Shown here piece by piece: positions 29,911 through 43,193 of a DNA stretch of 64,000 nucleotides (position 1 is its first letter; every line of letters begins with the position of its first letter). A program made the translations under genes and the position numbers. Under the pieces are notes generated by a model. It made no database searches. It was not told the DNA's origin and was given only the letters and a program-made list of their open reading frames with translations. Source of the DNA: Corynebacterium falsenii (GTDB lineage: Bacteria; Actinomycetota; Actinomycetes; Mycobacteriales; Mycobacteriaceae); assembly GCA_001054945.1 (NCBI GenBank), contig JVKJ01000005.1:124001-188000 (forward strand). Reading direction: 5' to 3'.

Positions 29911-30758
29911 TTAATTCAACGCTCGGGAGAGCTCGACATTGGCTTCTTGCGTCGCGGTTCGAAGGGCAGTGACATCCGGACCGTGTCGCAACAGCGCGCG
30001 CGAAATATTCGGGCTGATGAGATGTTTCTCACGTGGCGCCAAGGCAATGGCGTCCTCAAAAGAGGCACCTTGAGCCCCCACCCCCGGCATGAGGACGACT
30101 CCCCCAAGCGAGTCCACCGAGGGCGGATTGTGCACCGTGGCCCCGAGGACGATCCCTAGGCCACCGGCACGGGCACCGCTGTCCTCCATGGTTGCTCGGT
30201 TGAGCGCGCCTACGGAGTCGATGACGTGTTGGCTGACGGTCCTGGACAGTTCGGGCATCTCGGCGTTTTGAAGCCCGTGCGCTTCGGGATTGGAGGTCGC
30301 GCCGAGCACGAAGACGCCGGCGTTCTGTTCCCGGGCGAGGTCGAACATCGGGGCGAGAGACTCCACGCCGAGGTAGGGCGAAGCTGTCACGGCGTCGCAA
30401 CATAGGGTGCTCTCCGGGCTGAGCCATGCCCGTGCATAACCCCGCATCGTGGAGCCGATATCTCCGCGTTTCGCATCCGCTAGAACTAGCGCGCCCTGTT
30501 CGCGCAGAGCGGCAATGGTTTCTTCCAAGACGGCATACCCAGCCGAACCAAAGGCCTCATAGAAGGCCACCTGAATCTTGACCAGCGCTGCAGCTTCCGC
30601 ATACGCCTCCACACAGATCTGAGAGAAGGTGCGAAGGCCGCGTGCGGTGTGGGGCAAATCCCAGGCGTGGAGAAGCTCCTCGTGCGGGTCAATGCCCACG
30701 CACAGCTGGCCGTACTTGTCGGCCCTGCTCAGGAATCGCTCTCCGAAGGTAGGAGTGC

Positions 30759-30762
<4 letters not shown>
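29911..30762 (-). CDS. pyrF: Orotidine 5'-phosphate decarboxylase
   Basis: PyrF makes UMP from orotidine 5'-phosphate. The 283-residue product is of the longer type 2 subfamily found in mycobacteria and corynebacteria, with the catalytic lysine in [16 protein letters not shown] near residue 97, an N-terminal [14 protein letters not shown] segment, and LMPGVGAQG near residue 225. The ATG overlaps the carB stop as ATGA. It is the last gene of the pyrR-pyrB-pyrC-carA-carB-pyrF operon. Confidence 0.96.
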
Positions 30763-34130
<3,368 letters not shown>

Positions 34131-34195
34131 CTGTGGTCTCTATCCGTCTCTCTGAATGAGTTGAAGAATGGAAGTTCTACGTGCGTTGACTGCGA

Positions 34196-35368
34196 CTAGG
34201 ACTCGCGCCGCGACTGCGAGTTCTTCTCGTTGTCCAACAGTTCCAAGAACTGGTCGAACAACGGGTTGGCATCGTGCGGTCCGGCGGCCGATTCCGGGTG
34301 GTATTGCACAGAAAAGGCCCGGCCACTGGTCAGAGCCACTCCCTCCACGGTGCCGTCGTTGAGGCACGTGTGGGTCACCTGCGCTTCACCGAAGGGGGTG
34401 TCAAACCTGTCCCCAGCGGAGCCCTTTAGAGCAAAGCCGTGATTTTGAGCCGTGATGTCAATCTTCCCTGTTAGGTGATTGTGCACGGGGACGTTCGTTC
34501 CACGGTGCCCGAACTTGAGTTTGTAGGTTTCCATGCCCAGCGCCCGGCCTAGGATCTGGTTGCCAAAGCAAATGCCGAAGAACGGGATGTCTGCCTTGAG
34601 GATCTCCTTGACTTGCTCCACCGTGTTGTCGGCCGTCGCCGGATCACCGGGTCCGTTGGAAACGAACACACCCTGTCCCCCGTACTCCTGCAAGAGTTCC
34701 TTGACCCGCTCAGCCGAGGTCGTACTTGGAACCACGACGGTACGCACACCACGGCGGGAGAATTCGCGCGGGGTATTCGTCTTAATTCCCATGTCGAATG
34801 CGACAACTGTGTATTTGGTTTCACCGTCGGGTTCCACGATGTAGTTGTCATCCGTGGAGACGTCCCCCGCAAGGTCGGCGCCTGCCATCGAGGGCTGCTC
34901 CTTCACCTGTGCGAGCATGTCTTCGTCGGCAACGACAGCGTCGCCGGAGAAGATCCCGGCCGAAACGGACCCCTTGTCGCGAAGGTGCCGCACAATGGCC
35001 CTCGTATCCACCCCTTGAATGCCGATGATTCCCTGTGCCTCCATCTCCTCTGGAAGGCTACGAGTGGACCGCCAGTTGCTCACGCTGCGGGATAGGTCGC
35101 GAATCACGAGCCCGGCGACCCAGATCTTGTCGCCGCGGGATTCGCTGTCCTCGTCGTTCCACCCGGTGTTTCCGATCTGAGGTGCCGTGGATACCACGAT
35201 CTGCCGGTGGTAGGAGGGATCAGTCATTGTCTCCTGGTAACCGGTCATGGCCGTGCTGAAGACTGCCTCACCCAGGGTCTTGCCTTGAGCCCCGAAGGAT
35301 AGTCCCCGAAAGATCCGGCCGTCGGCGAGGACTAGGGCCGCTTCCGTCCGTTGCACTGGGCTGGTCAT
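34196..35368 (-). CDS. carA: Carbamoyl-phosphate synthase small subunit
   Basis: CarA hydrolyses glutamine and channels ammonia to CarB. The ATG start (MTSPVQRTEAALVLADG) has AGGAGAG six bases upstream; the frame extends 31 codons into the pyrC end without family similarity. The 390-residue product has the N-terminal CPSase domain (GYQETMTDPSY) and a class I glutamine amidotransferase domain. The latter carries the nucleophile cysteine in FFGICFGNQILGRAL near residue 265 and the His-Glu pair in QYHPESAAGP near residue 355. Confidence 0.97.
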   Translation of the reverse strand: MTSPVQRTEAALVLADGRIFRGLSFGAQGKTLGEAVFSTAMTGYQETMTDPSYHRQIVVSTAPQIGNTGWNDEDSESRGDKIWVAGLVIRDLSRSVSNWRSTRSLPEEMEAQGIIGIQGVDTRAIVRHLRDKGSVSAGIFSGDAVVADEDMLAQVKEQPSMAGADLAGDVSTDDNYIVEPDGETKYTVVAFDMGIKTNTPREFSRRGVRTVVVPSTTSAERVKELLQEYGGQGVFVSNGPGDPATADNTVEQVKEILKADIPFFGICFGNQILGRALGMETYKLKFGHRGTNVPVHNHLTGKIDITAQNHGFALKGSAGDRFDTPFGEAQVTHTCLNDGTVEGVALTSGRAFSVQYHPESAAGPHDANPLFDQFLELLDNEKNSQSRRES

Positions 35369-35408
35369 GTTGCTCTCCTGTGGTTGTTGGGTTTGGGACG
35401 CCATGCTG

Positions 35409-36809
35409 TTAGCGATTCGCCTTTGTCGTTGCAGGCCCGTCCTGATTCGTGGCTTGTCCATTGCGGCAGGTCACCTTGCCACGCAGGATGGTGGTGGACA
35501 CTCGGACGGGCATGTCCATGCCCTCGTAGGGCGTGTTGCGAGATTTCGAAGCCATATCCTCACCACGGGCCACCCATTTCTGGGACGTATCGACAGTGCA
35601 GAGGTTGGCTGGCTCCCCCACGGCGATCGGGCGACCGTGACCGGGCAGCTTTGTGATCTGAGCTGGCCGTTCGGACATCACCTTGGCGATAAAGCGCCAA
35701 TCCTGGTCGCCGTCGATGACGAAGATCTTCGCGATGAGCGCCAGGGAGGTTTCCAACCCCAGCATGCCGGGGCGAGCGTGATCGAACTCGCAGCACTTTT
35801 CTTCGGAGCCGTGTGGAGCGTGATCGGTGGCGACGCAGTCGACGGTTCCGTCAATCAGAGCCTTGCGGAGGGCCTCCACGTCCCGCTGCTCCCGCAGCGG
35901 CGGGTTGACCCGGTTGACTCCGTCGTAGGTATGCAGGCGCTCGTCGGTCAACAGCAAGTGATGCGGGGTGACCTCGGCAGACAGTGGAATATTTTGTTCT
36001 TTGGCCCACCGCAGAAGAGCTACCGTTCCTTCGGTGGAGGCGTGGCAAATGTGCAGGCGTCCGCCGTAGTCGCGAGCCATGATGGCGTCCCGGGCAACGA
36101 TGGATTCCTCAGCGACACGAGGCCACCCACGCAGCCCCAGTTCAGCGGCCGTTGCTCCCTCGTGGGCCACCGCACCCTGGGTAAGGCGTGGTTCTTCACA
36201 GTGCTGGGCCAGCAGCACATCCACCCCGCGGGAATATTCGATTGCTCGGCGCATCAGCTGGGGGTCATCCACGCACTTGCCGTCATCGGAGAACATGCGC
36301 ACCTTGGCGTCTGAATCCGCCATCATCCCGAATTCGGTGAGCTCTTGTCCTTCGAGGGCGCGGCTGATGGAGCCGACGGGGTGCACATCGCAGAGGTTTG
36401 CATGCTGGCCTTTGAACCACACCGTTTCGGCGATGGAGGGATTATCTGTCACCGGGGCGGTGTTGGCCATCGTGAACACGGCGGTGAACCCGCCTTGAGC
36501 AGCTGCCGCAGAACCGGAACGGATCGTTTCGGTGTCCTCGCGCCCCGGCTCGCGCAAATGCACATGCATGTCAACCAGGCCGGGAAGCAGAATGTGCCCC
36601 TGCAGATCCAGGGTCTCTCCAGCTTCGGACATCGCACTGGAGAGGTCATCACCGATCTCCGCGATGACTCCGTCACGGATCAGGACATCCTGTGGGTCGC
36701 CCTCTCCGTAGATGTGAACCCCGTGGAGTAGCACTTCGGCTGATGGACCGGTGGGGATTGGCGCGAGCACCCCGGTTTCGGGATAACCAGAATTTTTAGC
36801 GATGGTCAT
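35409..36809 (-). CDS. pyrC: Dihydroorotase
   Basis: Dihydroorotase closes carbamoyl-aspartate to dihydroorotate. The ATG start ([13 protein letters not shown]) gives 466 residues, with GGAAGG about ten bases upstream; the upstream part of the frame overlaps the pyrB end. It is of the type I class, with metal-binding HVHLREPG near residue 82, a QHCEE segment near residue 198, HICHAST near residue 250 and [12 protein letters not shown] near residue 320. It lies 28 bases after pyrB and 40 before carA. Confidence 0.97.
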   Translation of the reverse strand: MTIAKNSGYPETGVLAPIPTGPSAEVLLHGVHIYGEGDPQDVLIRDGVIAEIGDDLSSAMSEAGETLDLQGHILLPGLVDMHVHLREPGREDTETIRSGSAAAAQGGFTAVFTMANTAPVTDNPSIAETVWFKGQHANLCDVHPVGSISRALEGQELTEFGMMADSDAKVRMFSDDGKCVDDPQLMRRAIEYSRGVDVLLAQHCEEPRLTQGAVAHEGATAAELGLRGWPRVAEESIVARDAIMARDYGGRLHICHASTEGTVALLRWAKEQNIPLSAEVTPHHLLLTDERLHTYDGVNRVNPPLREQRDVEALRKALIDGTVDCVATDHAPHGSEEKCCEFDHARPGMLGLETSLALIAKIFVIDGDQDWRFIAKVMSERPAQITKLPGHGRPIAVGEPANLCTVDTSQKWVARGEDMASKSRNTPYEGMDMPVRVSTTILRGKVTCRNGQATNQDGPATTKANR

Positions 36810-36837
36810 GGTGTTTTTCCTTCCTGAAAATTTCTGG

Positions 36838-37779
36838 TTAATGAGCGGTTTCGTCGAGGGCCGTCGGTGCGCCAACGAGCAGACTAAACAGCACGGCCAT
36901 GCGAATGTGAACGCCCGCCGTGACTTGTTCGAGCACCACTGCGTTGGGAGCGTCAGCTACATCATCGCTGATCTCCATGCCGCGGAGCATGGGTCCGGGG
37001 TGCATCACGATGGCATCGTCACGCATGGAATCAAGTCGGCGCTGGGACAATCCATACCGCACGGCGTATTCGCGGTGGGAGGGGAAGAAACCCCCGTTCA
37101 TGCGCTCCTGCTGCACGCGCAACATCATCACTGCGTCGGCAGAACCAATCACCGAGTCAAAGTCATGGGAGATGTTCACTCCCCAATTCTCTGCGCCGAG
37201 GGGAAGCAGAGTAGGAGGCGCAACGAAGGTGACCTCGGCGCCCAGGGTGTTGAGCAGCTGCGCGTTGGAGCGCGCCACACGCGAGTGCAGAATGTCACCG
37301 ACGATGACGATGTGCCGTCCGGCCAAGCTACCAAGCTTGCGGCGCATCGTGGACGCGTCCAGCAGAGCCTGGGTTGGATGCTGATGGGAACCGTCGCCGG
37401 CGTTAATTACTGCCGTCTCCCCGACCCAATTCGCGACCTGCCGGGCCGCTCCAGACGATGGGTGTCGGATGATGAGAGCGTCTGCGCCGATGGACTTCAG
37501 CGTCAGGGCCGTATCTTTCAGGGACTCGCCCTTCTTCACGCTGGAGCTAGAGGCGGAAATATTGATGACATCCGCGCTCATCCATTTTCCAGCTGTCTCA
37601 AAGGAGGCCCGGGTTCGCGTCGAGTTCTCATAGAACATGGTGAACACGGTGCGGCCTCGCAAGGTGGGAAGCTTCTTGACTTCCCGACCCTTCAGCGCCT
37701 CTGCGAAGCGATCAGCCTCGTCTAAAAGTCCGGTGATCTCGTTGGCGCTCAGGTCGCTGATGCTCAGTAGGTTGTGCAT
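36838..37779 (-). CDS. pyrB: Aspartate carbamoyltransferase catalytic subunit
   Basis: PyrB joins carbamoyl phosphate and aspartate in the committed step of pyrimidine synthesis. The 313-residue product shows the carbamoyl-phosphate-binding [11 protein letters not shown] near residue 50, the [11 protein letters not shown] loop near residue 80, [14 protein letters not shown] near residue 130 and MHPGPMLRG near residue 258. No pyrI-type regulatory subunit is present in the window. The start codon shares one base with the pyrR stop (TAATG), so the two are translationally coupled. Confidence 0.97.
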   Translation of the reverse strand: MHNLLSISDLSANEITGLLDEADRFAEALKGREVKKLPTLRGRTVFTMFYENSTRTRASFETAGKWMSADVINISASSSSVKKGESLKDTALTLKSIGADALIIRHPSSGAARQVANWVGETAVINAGDGSHQHPTQALLDASTMRRKLGSLAGRHIVIVGDILHSRVARSNAQLLNTLGAEVTFVAPPTLLPLGAENWGVNISHDFDSVIGSADAVMMLRVQQERMNGGFFPSHREYAVRYGLSQRRLDSMRDDAIVMHPGPMLRGMEISDDVADAPNAVVLEQVTAGVHIRMAVLFSLLVGAPTALDETAH

Positions 37780-38369
37780 TAGTTCTTGCCCTCCTTGGCG
37801 CGTTGGCCGCCGCGGTGCAGCAGCACAGCATCTTCGCCATCTAGCTCCGACAGGTGAACGACGACATCTTCGCTGGAGGACGTGGGAATATTTTTGCCAA
37901 CATAGTCCGCTCGAATGGGAAGCTGGCGATGGCCGCGGTCAATGAGGACGGCAAGTTGCACAATGTTTGCTCGGCCCAGGTCGCGGAGTGCATCCAAAGC
38001 AGCACGTATGGTGCGGCCAGAATAGAGAACATCGTCGACGAGGACGACGGTGGCGCCGGTAATGCCTTCTGGAGGTACGGCGGTGGGCTGGAGGGCACGA
38101 TGAGGGCGGGACTGCAGATCATCGCGGTAGAGCGTGATGTCTAGGGATCCGTGTGAAACGTTGACTCCGGAGAACTCTTGGATCTTCGCGGCCAGTCGCT
38201 GCGCGAGGGGTACTCCCCCAGAGGGAATTCCCATCAGGACTACGGGCTGAGAAGACTCTCCATCGAGCGCTGTCTTTTCAATAATTTGGTGCGCGATGCG
38301 CGCGACGGTACGACCCACGTCATCTGCGCTGAGCAGAGTAACTGGTTCTTGCCGACTCGTCGAGTTCAT
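37779..38369 (-). CDS. pyrR: PyrR bifunctional pyrimidine regulator / uracil phosphoribosyltransferase
   Basis: PyrR binds pyr mRNA when UMP is abundant and also has weak uracil phosphoribosyltransferase activity. The 196-residue product has the PRPP-binding motif [18 protein letters not shown] near residue 108, a [14 protein letters not shown] segment near residue 46 and the LYRDDL segment near residue 81. The start ATG has a strong AAAGGAGG site. That site is embedded in a leader hairpin resembling a PyrR target, suggesting PyrR represses its own operon at translation initiation. Confidence 0.96.
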   Translation of the reverse strand: MNSTSRQEPVTLLSADDVGRTVARIAHQIIEKTALDGESSQPVVLMGIPSGGVPLAQRLAAKIQEFSGVNVSHGSLDITLYRDDLQSRPHRALQPTAVPPEGITGATVVLVDDVLYSGRTIRAALDALRDLGRANIVQLAVLIDRGHRQLPIRADYVGKNIPTSSSEDVVVHLSELDGEDAVLLHRGGQRAKEGKN

Positions 38370-38376
38370 CGTGACC

Positions 38377-38411
38377 TCCTTTCCCGCCTCTCGGTGCGGT
38401 CTGTTAAAGGA
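38377..38411 (-). promoter_or_regulatory. Putative PyrR-binding leader hairpin that occludes the pyrR ribosome site
   Basis: Read on the minus strand, the leader pairs TCCTTT with AAAGGA (the core of the pyrR Shine-Dalgarno site). Inside, after a purine-rich 6-base bulge, CCGC pairs with GCGG. The terminal loop contains CCGAGA, a perfect match to the CNGNGA loop known for PyrR binding. The lower stem, purine bulge, short upper stem and CNGNGA loop match the described PyrR target architecture. Translational rather than attenuator control, as reported in mycobacteria, is the inference. Confidence 0.6.
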
Positions 38412-38460
38412 TGTCCCTTATTTTCGTAGTGTCGGGAACCGAGTTTAGCACGCAACGCGA

Positions 38461-38491
38461 AGCCCCCGCCGCATGCTCAGCGACGGGGGCT
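38461..38491 (-). terminator. Terminator hairpin after nusB
   Basis: The GC-rich arms GCCCCCGTCG and CGGCGGGGGC (one G-T pair, about 11 bases between them) begin 11 bases after the nusB stop. The following minus-strand sequence is only weakly T-rich (TTCGCGTTG). It separates the pepQ-efp-nusB group from the pyr operon. Confidence 0.6.
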
Positions 38492-38501
38492 AACGGGGCT
38501 A

Positions 38502-39137
38502 CTACCCTTCTTGTTTGACGTCCTCTTCCTCTTTGACGACGGAATCGAGAAGTGAATCCATCTCCGGATCCGGCTCCTCGTCAGGTTCGCCAGTCGAGGC
38601 AGCTTCTCGACGTTCAGCAGCGGCGTCCGCAAGTTTGAGGTCAGCATCACGATTGACACCGTCAAGTACAGCGTGGACGTAGGCAGGTGCCTTGTCGTGG
38701 GAGTATTCGCTTGCGAGCTCCACGCCCTCCACGGTGGCGACTTCATTGGGAACTTCTGCATTGAACAGGACTTCCCAGGCAGCCACACGAAGAACCGCGC
38801 GATCCACAGCCGGCAGCCGGTCGAGCCGCCATTCGGATGCCAAGTGGACCGCAATCGCATCATCGATGGCGTCCAAATTCGTGGCGACACCTTGCACAAT
38901 GGCCACGGTGTACTCGGGGACCGGCTTCACCTGGTTGGCTTGGTCCTTTGCCATTTCGATGCGCTCTTCGGTGATCTCGACCGGGTCGATATCCCTGAAC
39001 TCGGCTTCGAAAAGAATGTCGACGGCGCGGCGACGGGCCTTGTAGCGGGAACCGTGGCGCCGGTGGCCCGTGTTTTTCCGCTGCCCGTGGCGAGAACTCG
39101 ATGCGCTCTTTTGGGGAGAGTCTTGTTGCTCCGTCAT
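38502..39137 (-). CDS. nusB: Transcription antitermination factor NusB
   Basis: NusB binds boxA RNA with NusE in rRNA antitermination complexes. The helical core lies at about residues 30-170 ([19 protein letters not shown], then [19 protein letters not shown] and [14 protein letters not shown]). The 211-residue product is longer than the usual 130-160 because of a basic N-terminal tail of about 30 residues and an acidic C-terminal tail (rich in E and D from about residue 180). Both tails look disordered. It starts 10 bases after efp. Confidence 0.95.
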   Translation of the reverse strand: MTEQQDSPQKSASSSRHGQRKNTGHRRHGSRYKARRRAVDILFEAEFRDIDPVEITEERIEMAKDQANQVKPVPEYTVAIVQGVATNLDAIDDAIAVHLASEWRLDRLPAVDRAVLRVAAWEVLFNAEVPNEVATVEGVELASEYSHDKAPAYVHAVLDGVNRDADLKLADAAAERREAASTGEPDEEPDPEMDSLLDSVVKEEEDVKQEG

Positions 39138-39147
39138 GGCGAAAAGC

Positions 39148-39711
39148 TTAGTTGTTCACGCGGGAGAGGTAGGAACCGTCGCGGGTGTCCACCTTCACAA
39201 CATTGCCCGTCTCCAGGAACAGGGGAACCTGGATCTCAGCGCCGGTCTCCAGGGTGGCCGGCTTCGTGCCACCGCTGGAGCGGTCACCCTGCAGGCCCGG
39301 ATCGGTGTGCTCAATCTTCAGGTCCACGTTGGCTGGCAGCTCTGCGAAGAGAGGCTCGCCTTCGTGGAAGGACACCTGCACCTCCATGTTCTCCAGAAGG
39401 AAGCGCGCGGAATCTCCGAACAGGTGAGGCTCCAGTTCGGACTGCTCAAAGGTCTTGGCATCCATCAGAACGTAGGAGGTGCCGTCGTGGTACAGGTAGG
39501 TCATGTCTCGACGGTCGACGGTGGCGGTCTCGACCTTGACGCCAGCGTTAAACGTCTTGTCGATGGTCTTGCCGCTGACAACATCCTTGAGCTTGGTACG
39601 CACAAATGCCGGGCCCTTACCTGGCTTCACGTGCTGGAATTCGATGATCTGCTGCAGCTTGCCATCGATTTTGAGAACGAGGCCATTCTTAAAGTCCGCG
39701 GTGGTTGCCAC
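39148..39711 (-). CDS. efp: Elongation factor P
   Basis: EF-P rescues ribosomes stalled at consecutive prolines. The 187-residue product has the three-domain layout: an N-terminal KOW-like domain with the loop [10 protein letters not shown], whose tip lysine (about K32) is the conserved site, followed by two OB domains ([17 protein letters not shown], then a C-terminal [29 protein letters not shown] segment). The GTG start has GGAG about eight bases upstream. The order pepQ-efp-nusB is common in Gram-positive bacteria. Confidence 0.97.
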   Translation of the reverse strand: MATTADFKNGLVLKIDGKLQQIIEFQHVKPGKGPAFVRTKLKDVVSGKTIDKTFNAGVKVETATVDRRDMTYLYHDGTSYVLMDAKTFEQSELEPHLFGDSARFLLENMEVQVSFHEGEPLFAELPANVDLKIEHTDPGLQGDRSSGGTKPATLETGAEIQVPLFLETGNVVKVDTRDGSYLSRVNN

Positions 39712-39837
39712 GCCGTCTACTCCCTTGTCATTGAGCTTGCTTTTCTACACGATGCTGACCGCGGAGCGCCGCCGCCCGGTAGACGAGCAGGGCTTGAGAT
39801 GCCACGGCCTCAACGAGACACTGTATTCTAACACCCC

Positions 39838-40920
39838 TTAAACCACGTGCAGTTCAGTGGAGGACGCGTTGCAGCTGCGGGCACCGTCCTCTTCCATGAT
39901 GTACGTGTTTTCGATGCGGAGGCCGGTCTTACCCGGCAGGTAGATACCCGGTTCCACGGTGAGGGTCATTCCCGATTGCAGTACGTGGTCATCGGGGACC
40001 TGCTTGGCAGCCCGAGGGGCTTCGTGGACATCGAGGCCCACGCCGTGACCCGTGGAATGCACGAAGTAGTCGCCGTACCCCGCGTCCTCAATCACCTTCC
40101 GGCTGGCGGCATCCACGTCCTTGAGCTTCACGCCTGCCTTCACCATTGCTTCGCCAGCGCGCTGAGAGCGCAGCACGATGTCGTAGAGCTCGCGTGACAG
40201 GTCGTCAGGCTCCCCGACGCACACGGTCCGGGTTTGATCGCTGGCGTATCCGTCCAGGTAAATGCCGAAGTCCACCGTCACCAACCCCGGCACGATCACG
40301 TCGCTGGACACTCCCGCGTGTGGCTTGGCCGCATTCACGCCCGAAGCGAGAATCGTGTCGAAGCTCAGGGCGTCCGCCCCGGCCTTGCGCAGGCGGAATT
40401 CCAGATCAGCTGCCGCATCCCGCTCGCTGATGCCCTCGCGGATTCCACCGCCCTTAAGGAACTCCTGCCACACGTTGTCAGCCAGTTCGCCTGCCGCCAG
40501 CAAGGCCTTGACCTCATAATCGTCTTTGACAAGCCGCTCGTCCTCGACCGCGCCAGACAGGACTTCGGGGTCGCCCAGCTTGCGCGCCTGGGCAACGTCC
40601 ATGGTGGGCTCGATCCACAACCCGCGGCCCCCGGCCTTGTCTGAGATCACAGTAAACAAATCGCTGGCCACGACGATCTCCACGTCTTCCGGCTCGCCCG
40701 TTTCCAGGCGAATCTGAGTGTCGTAGCGACCGTCGGTGCCCAAAACGCTGGATCCATCGGCCTTCAGCAGCAGAACGGCGTTAGAGCCGCTGAACCCCGT
40801 CAAATAGTGGATGTTCTTCAGGTCTGTGACCAGCAGGGCCGGCGCTCCAGCCTGCGCCACCCGCTCGGCAACCCTCTGACGACGTCCGGCCATCGCTTCA
40901 CTCAGTGCGTTATGCGGCAT
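39838..40920 (-). CDS. pepQ: Xaa-Pro aminopeptidase/dipeptidase (M24 family)
   Basis: This cytoplasmic metallopeptidase of the pita-bread fold releases residues next to proline. The 360-residue product has a creatinase-type N-terminal domain (HYLTGFSGSNAVLLL) and an M24 catalytic domain. The expected ligands are present: aspartates in VTVDFGIYLDGYASDQTRT, histidine in STGHGVGLDVHE, and glutamates in TVEPGIYL and ENTYIMEEDG. It stands 126 bases before efp. Whether it acts as an aminopeptidase or a dipeptidase cannot be told from the sequence. Confidence 0.94.
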   Translation of the reverse strand: MPHNALSEAMAGRRQRVAERVAQAGAPALLVTDLKNIHYLTGFSGSNAVLLLKADGSSVLGTDGRYDTQIRLETGEPEDVEIVVASDLFTVISDKAGGRGLWIEPTMDVAQARKLGDPEVLSGAVEDERLVKDDYEVKALLAAGELADNVWQEFLKGGGIREGISERDAAADLEFRLRKAGADALSFDTILASGVNAAKPHAGVSSDVIVPGLVTVDFGIYLDGYASDQTRTVCVGEPDDLSRELYDIVLRSQRAGEAMVKAGVKLKDVDAASRKVIEDAGYGDYFVHSTGHGVGLDVHEAPRAAKQVPDDHVLQSGMTLTVEPGIYLPGKTGLRIENTYIMEEDGARSCNASSTELHVV

Positions 40921-41031
40921 TGTCCTTCTGCGCCCTTCCTTAGATGCTTCAGTAGTCAGTTTGGCTATTCACTACTCAATGGGCCTTAGATGACCATCGA
41001 GTGGCCCCGTGCGGGGTCTGCGAGTTTTACG

Positions 41032-41469
41032 TTAGCGTCCAGCGAGGAATCTTAAGGCTGATCGATAGCCCTCTACCCCAAGTCCCGCGATGACACCCAA
41101 CGCAATCGGTGAGAGGTAGCTGTGGTGGCGGAATTCCTCACGTCCGTGGACGTTCGAAATGTGCACCTCCACAAACCCCTCCCCCTCGGCGATTTCTGCC
41201 AGCGCATCTCGCAGGGCCACCGAGGTGTGCGTAAATCCACCCGGGTTGATGATGACCGCATCGCCCTTATCGGCTGACTCGTGCACGGCCTCAATCAGCT
41301 CGCCCTCGTGGTTCGACTGCACGAAGTCCACGGCCACGCGCAAGTCCTCAGCTAGAGCGCGCAGGTCGTCCTCCACGTCCCGCAGTGTGGTCCGCCCGTA
41401 GATCTCCGGTTGTCGCTTCCCCAAACGGTCGAGGTTGGGACCGTTGATTACTCTAATGGTGCTGGTCAT
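41032..41469 (-). CDS. aroQ: 3-dehydroquinate dehydratase, type II
   Basis: This enzyme dehydrates 3-dehydroquinate in the shikimate pathway. The 145-residue length and the motifs identify the type II (AroQ) class: [17 protein letters not shown] with catalytic Y24, [17 protein letters not shown] near residue 74, and [15 protein letters not shown] with the catalytic histidine near residue 102. The ATG overlaps the aroB stop as ATGA. It ends the aro series that runs aroE, prepilin peptidase, aroC, aroK, aroB, aroQ. Confidence 0.97.
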   Translation of the reverse strand: MTSTIRVINGPNLDRLGKRQPEIYGRTTLRDVEDDLRALAEDLRVAVDFVQSNHEGELIEAVHESADKGDAVIINPGGFTHTSVALRDALAEIAEGEGFVEVHISNVHGREEFRHHSYLSPIALGVIAGLGVEGYRSALRFLAGR

Positions 41470-42590
41470 TGGCTATCGTCCTCCTTCGCCTGTCCAGTTC
41501 CGCCCACCGTCGCCGTGTAGGCCTGCTCCAGCAAATCCCGACTGGGGTTTTCGAGGCGCTCGGGCTTGCCTTCCTCGGTCACGATCACGAAGCGAATTCC
41601 CGCGCCCTTGTTCTTCTTGTCTAGTGCCATCGCGTCGATCAGGGTGTCCAGGTCCGCGCCGCGATAGCTGGTCGGGAGCCCTACGGAGGTCAGGATGTTG
41701 CGGTGCCTCTTGAGGACGCCACTGCCTAGCTTGCCGGCAGCCTTCGCGAGCTCGGCTTCAAACACCATGCCCACGGCCACGGCGTGGCCGTGGGGCCACC
41801 GGAACTTTTCATGACGCTCCACCGCATGCCCGTATGTATGGCCATAATTGAGAATTTCTCGGAGGCTGGACTCCTTGAGGTCCTGGGCAACCACGGTGGC
41901 CTTGACGGTGATGGCGCGCCTGATGAGTTCGGGCAGGGTTCCATCCGGGTCGATCGCGGCCGCGGGGGATTGTTCGTAAAGATCCAGGATCGCCGTGTCG
42001 GCGATGAATCCCGCCTTGATGATTTCGGCACTGCCGGCAACGATCTCCTCCGCGGGGAGAGTGCGGAGGACGGAGAGGTCGACCAGGACGACGTCTGGCT
42101 CGTGAAAAGCCCCCACCAAGTTTTTCCCCGCTGCGGTATTGATGCCGGTTTTGCCGCCAACCGCCGCGTCGACCATCGCCAACAGCGTGGTCGGAACCTG
42201 TATTACCGAGATCCCGCGCATCCAGGTGGCGGCGATGAAACCCGCCACGTCTGTGGCGGCGCCCCCGCCCAGGCCAAGGATGGTGTCCCTTCTCGAGAGC
42301 CCGATCTCGGCACACCGATCCCAGCACCGTGTTGCTTCGGCAATCGTCTTGCCCTGCTCGGCATCTCGGAGCTCGTGGGAATACGCCTCGACGTTGGCGT
42401 CCCCAAGAATCTGGGTGAGCTCCTGGGCGCGTGAGGCGAGCGCGGGCTGATGAATGATGAGGACCTTTCCCGTGCCCTCGATAGCCTCCAACAGCGGCGG
42501 GGTGAGCGAGCGGAGATCGGGCGCTATGCAAACGTCATAGGGCTGCTGCGAGTTGACGCGAATCCTGTGGAGTTCCGGTGTGAGGGGCAT
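41466..42590 (-). CDS. aroB: 3-dehydroquinate synthase
   Basis: AroB closes DAHP to 3-dehydroquinate using NAD and a divalent metal. The ATG at [12 protein letters not shown] has AAAGGA close upstream and gives 374 residues; the frame extends 20 codons upstream without similarity. Motifs are [22 protein letters not shown] near residue 108, [20 protein letters not shown] near residue 133, the metal-ligand segment [15 protein letters not shown] near residue 250, and HGHAVAVGM. Neighbours are aroK upstream and aroQ overlapping downstream. Confidence 0.97.
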   Translation of the reverse strand: MPLTPELHRIRVNSQQPYDVCIAPDLRSLTPPLLEAIEGTGKVLIIHQPALASRAQELTQILGDANVEAYSHELRDAEQGKTIAEATRCWDRCAEIGLSRRDTILGLGGGAATDVAGFIAATWMRGISVIQVPTTLLAMVDAAVGGKTGINTAAGKNLVGAFHEPDVVLVDLSVLRTLPAEEIVAGSAEIIKAGFIADTAILDLYEQSPAAAIDPDGTLPELIRRAITVKATVVAQDLKESSLREILNYGHTYGHAVERHEKFRWPHGHAVAVGMVFEAELAKAAGKLGSGVLKRHRNILTSVGLPTSYRGADLDTLIDAMALDKKNKGAGIRFVIVTEEGKPERLENPSRDLLEQAYTATVGGTGQAKEDDSQ

Positions 42591-42676
42591 GGGGTCCTTT
42601 GAGGTTGAGAGCGAGGTGAAGGGGGATGGCTGACTATCTCGGGCTTGCATTGAGGGTTGGTCCGAGGCGATCCCCC

Positions 42677-43189
42677 TTAGGCTAAATCGTCGAGGTGGCG
42701 GAGTACCTCGGAAGCGACGTCGCGGGAATGCCGACCATCGCCATGGACAATGATGCTGGCAACCTCCGCGTATAGCGGCTCCCGCTTAGTGAGCAACGTG
42801 CGATATTTTTCCGCTGGGTCGCCGCCAACGAGGAGCGGTCTCGAGCGGTCGTTTTTCGTCCGCAGTAAGCCTTCGCTGACCCCTATCTTGATGTAGACAG
42901 TGGTGTGCTGCTGCAGGAGTTCGCGGGTGGAGTCTGTCAGGACGGCGCCGCCACCGAGGGATACGATCCCTTCGGAATCCAGGGCCTTGGCTACTTCCTC
43001 GGCCTCGATCTTGCGGAACTCCGGTTCGCCGAGGCTCTGCAGAACCGCTCCGCATGGCTTACGAAATCGCTGGGCAATCAGATCGTCCGTATCGAGGTGA
43101 GGAAGATTCAGCGCGTGGGCCAACCGCCGGCCGATGGTCGATTTGCCACAGCCAGGGGGACCGACCAGTACCGCGCGAGGATTTGGCAT
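42677..43189 (-). CDS. aroK: Shikimate kinase
   Basis: AroK phosphorylates shikimate at the 3-OH. The 170-residue P-loop kinase has Walker A GPPGCGKST at 10-18, the shikimate-binding DTDDLI near residue 33, the FRKIE segment near residue 58 and SLGGGAV near residue 78. The lid region has NDRSRPLL near residue 115. It starts four bases after the aroC stop, so translation is probably coupled. Confidence 0.97.
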   Translation of the reverse strand: MPNPRAVLVGPPGCGKSTIGRRLAHALNLPHLDTDDLIAQRFRKPCGAVLQSLGEPEFRKIEAEEVAKALDSEGIVSLGGGAVLTDSTRELLQQHTTVYIKIGVSEGLLRTKNDRSRPLLVGGDPAEKYRTLLTKREPLYAEVASIIVHGDGRHSRDVASEVLRHLDDLA

Positions 43190-43193
43190 TGTT

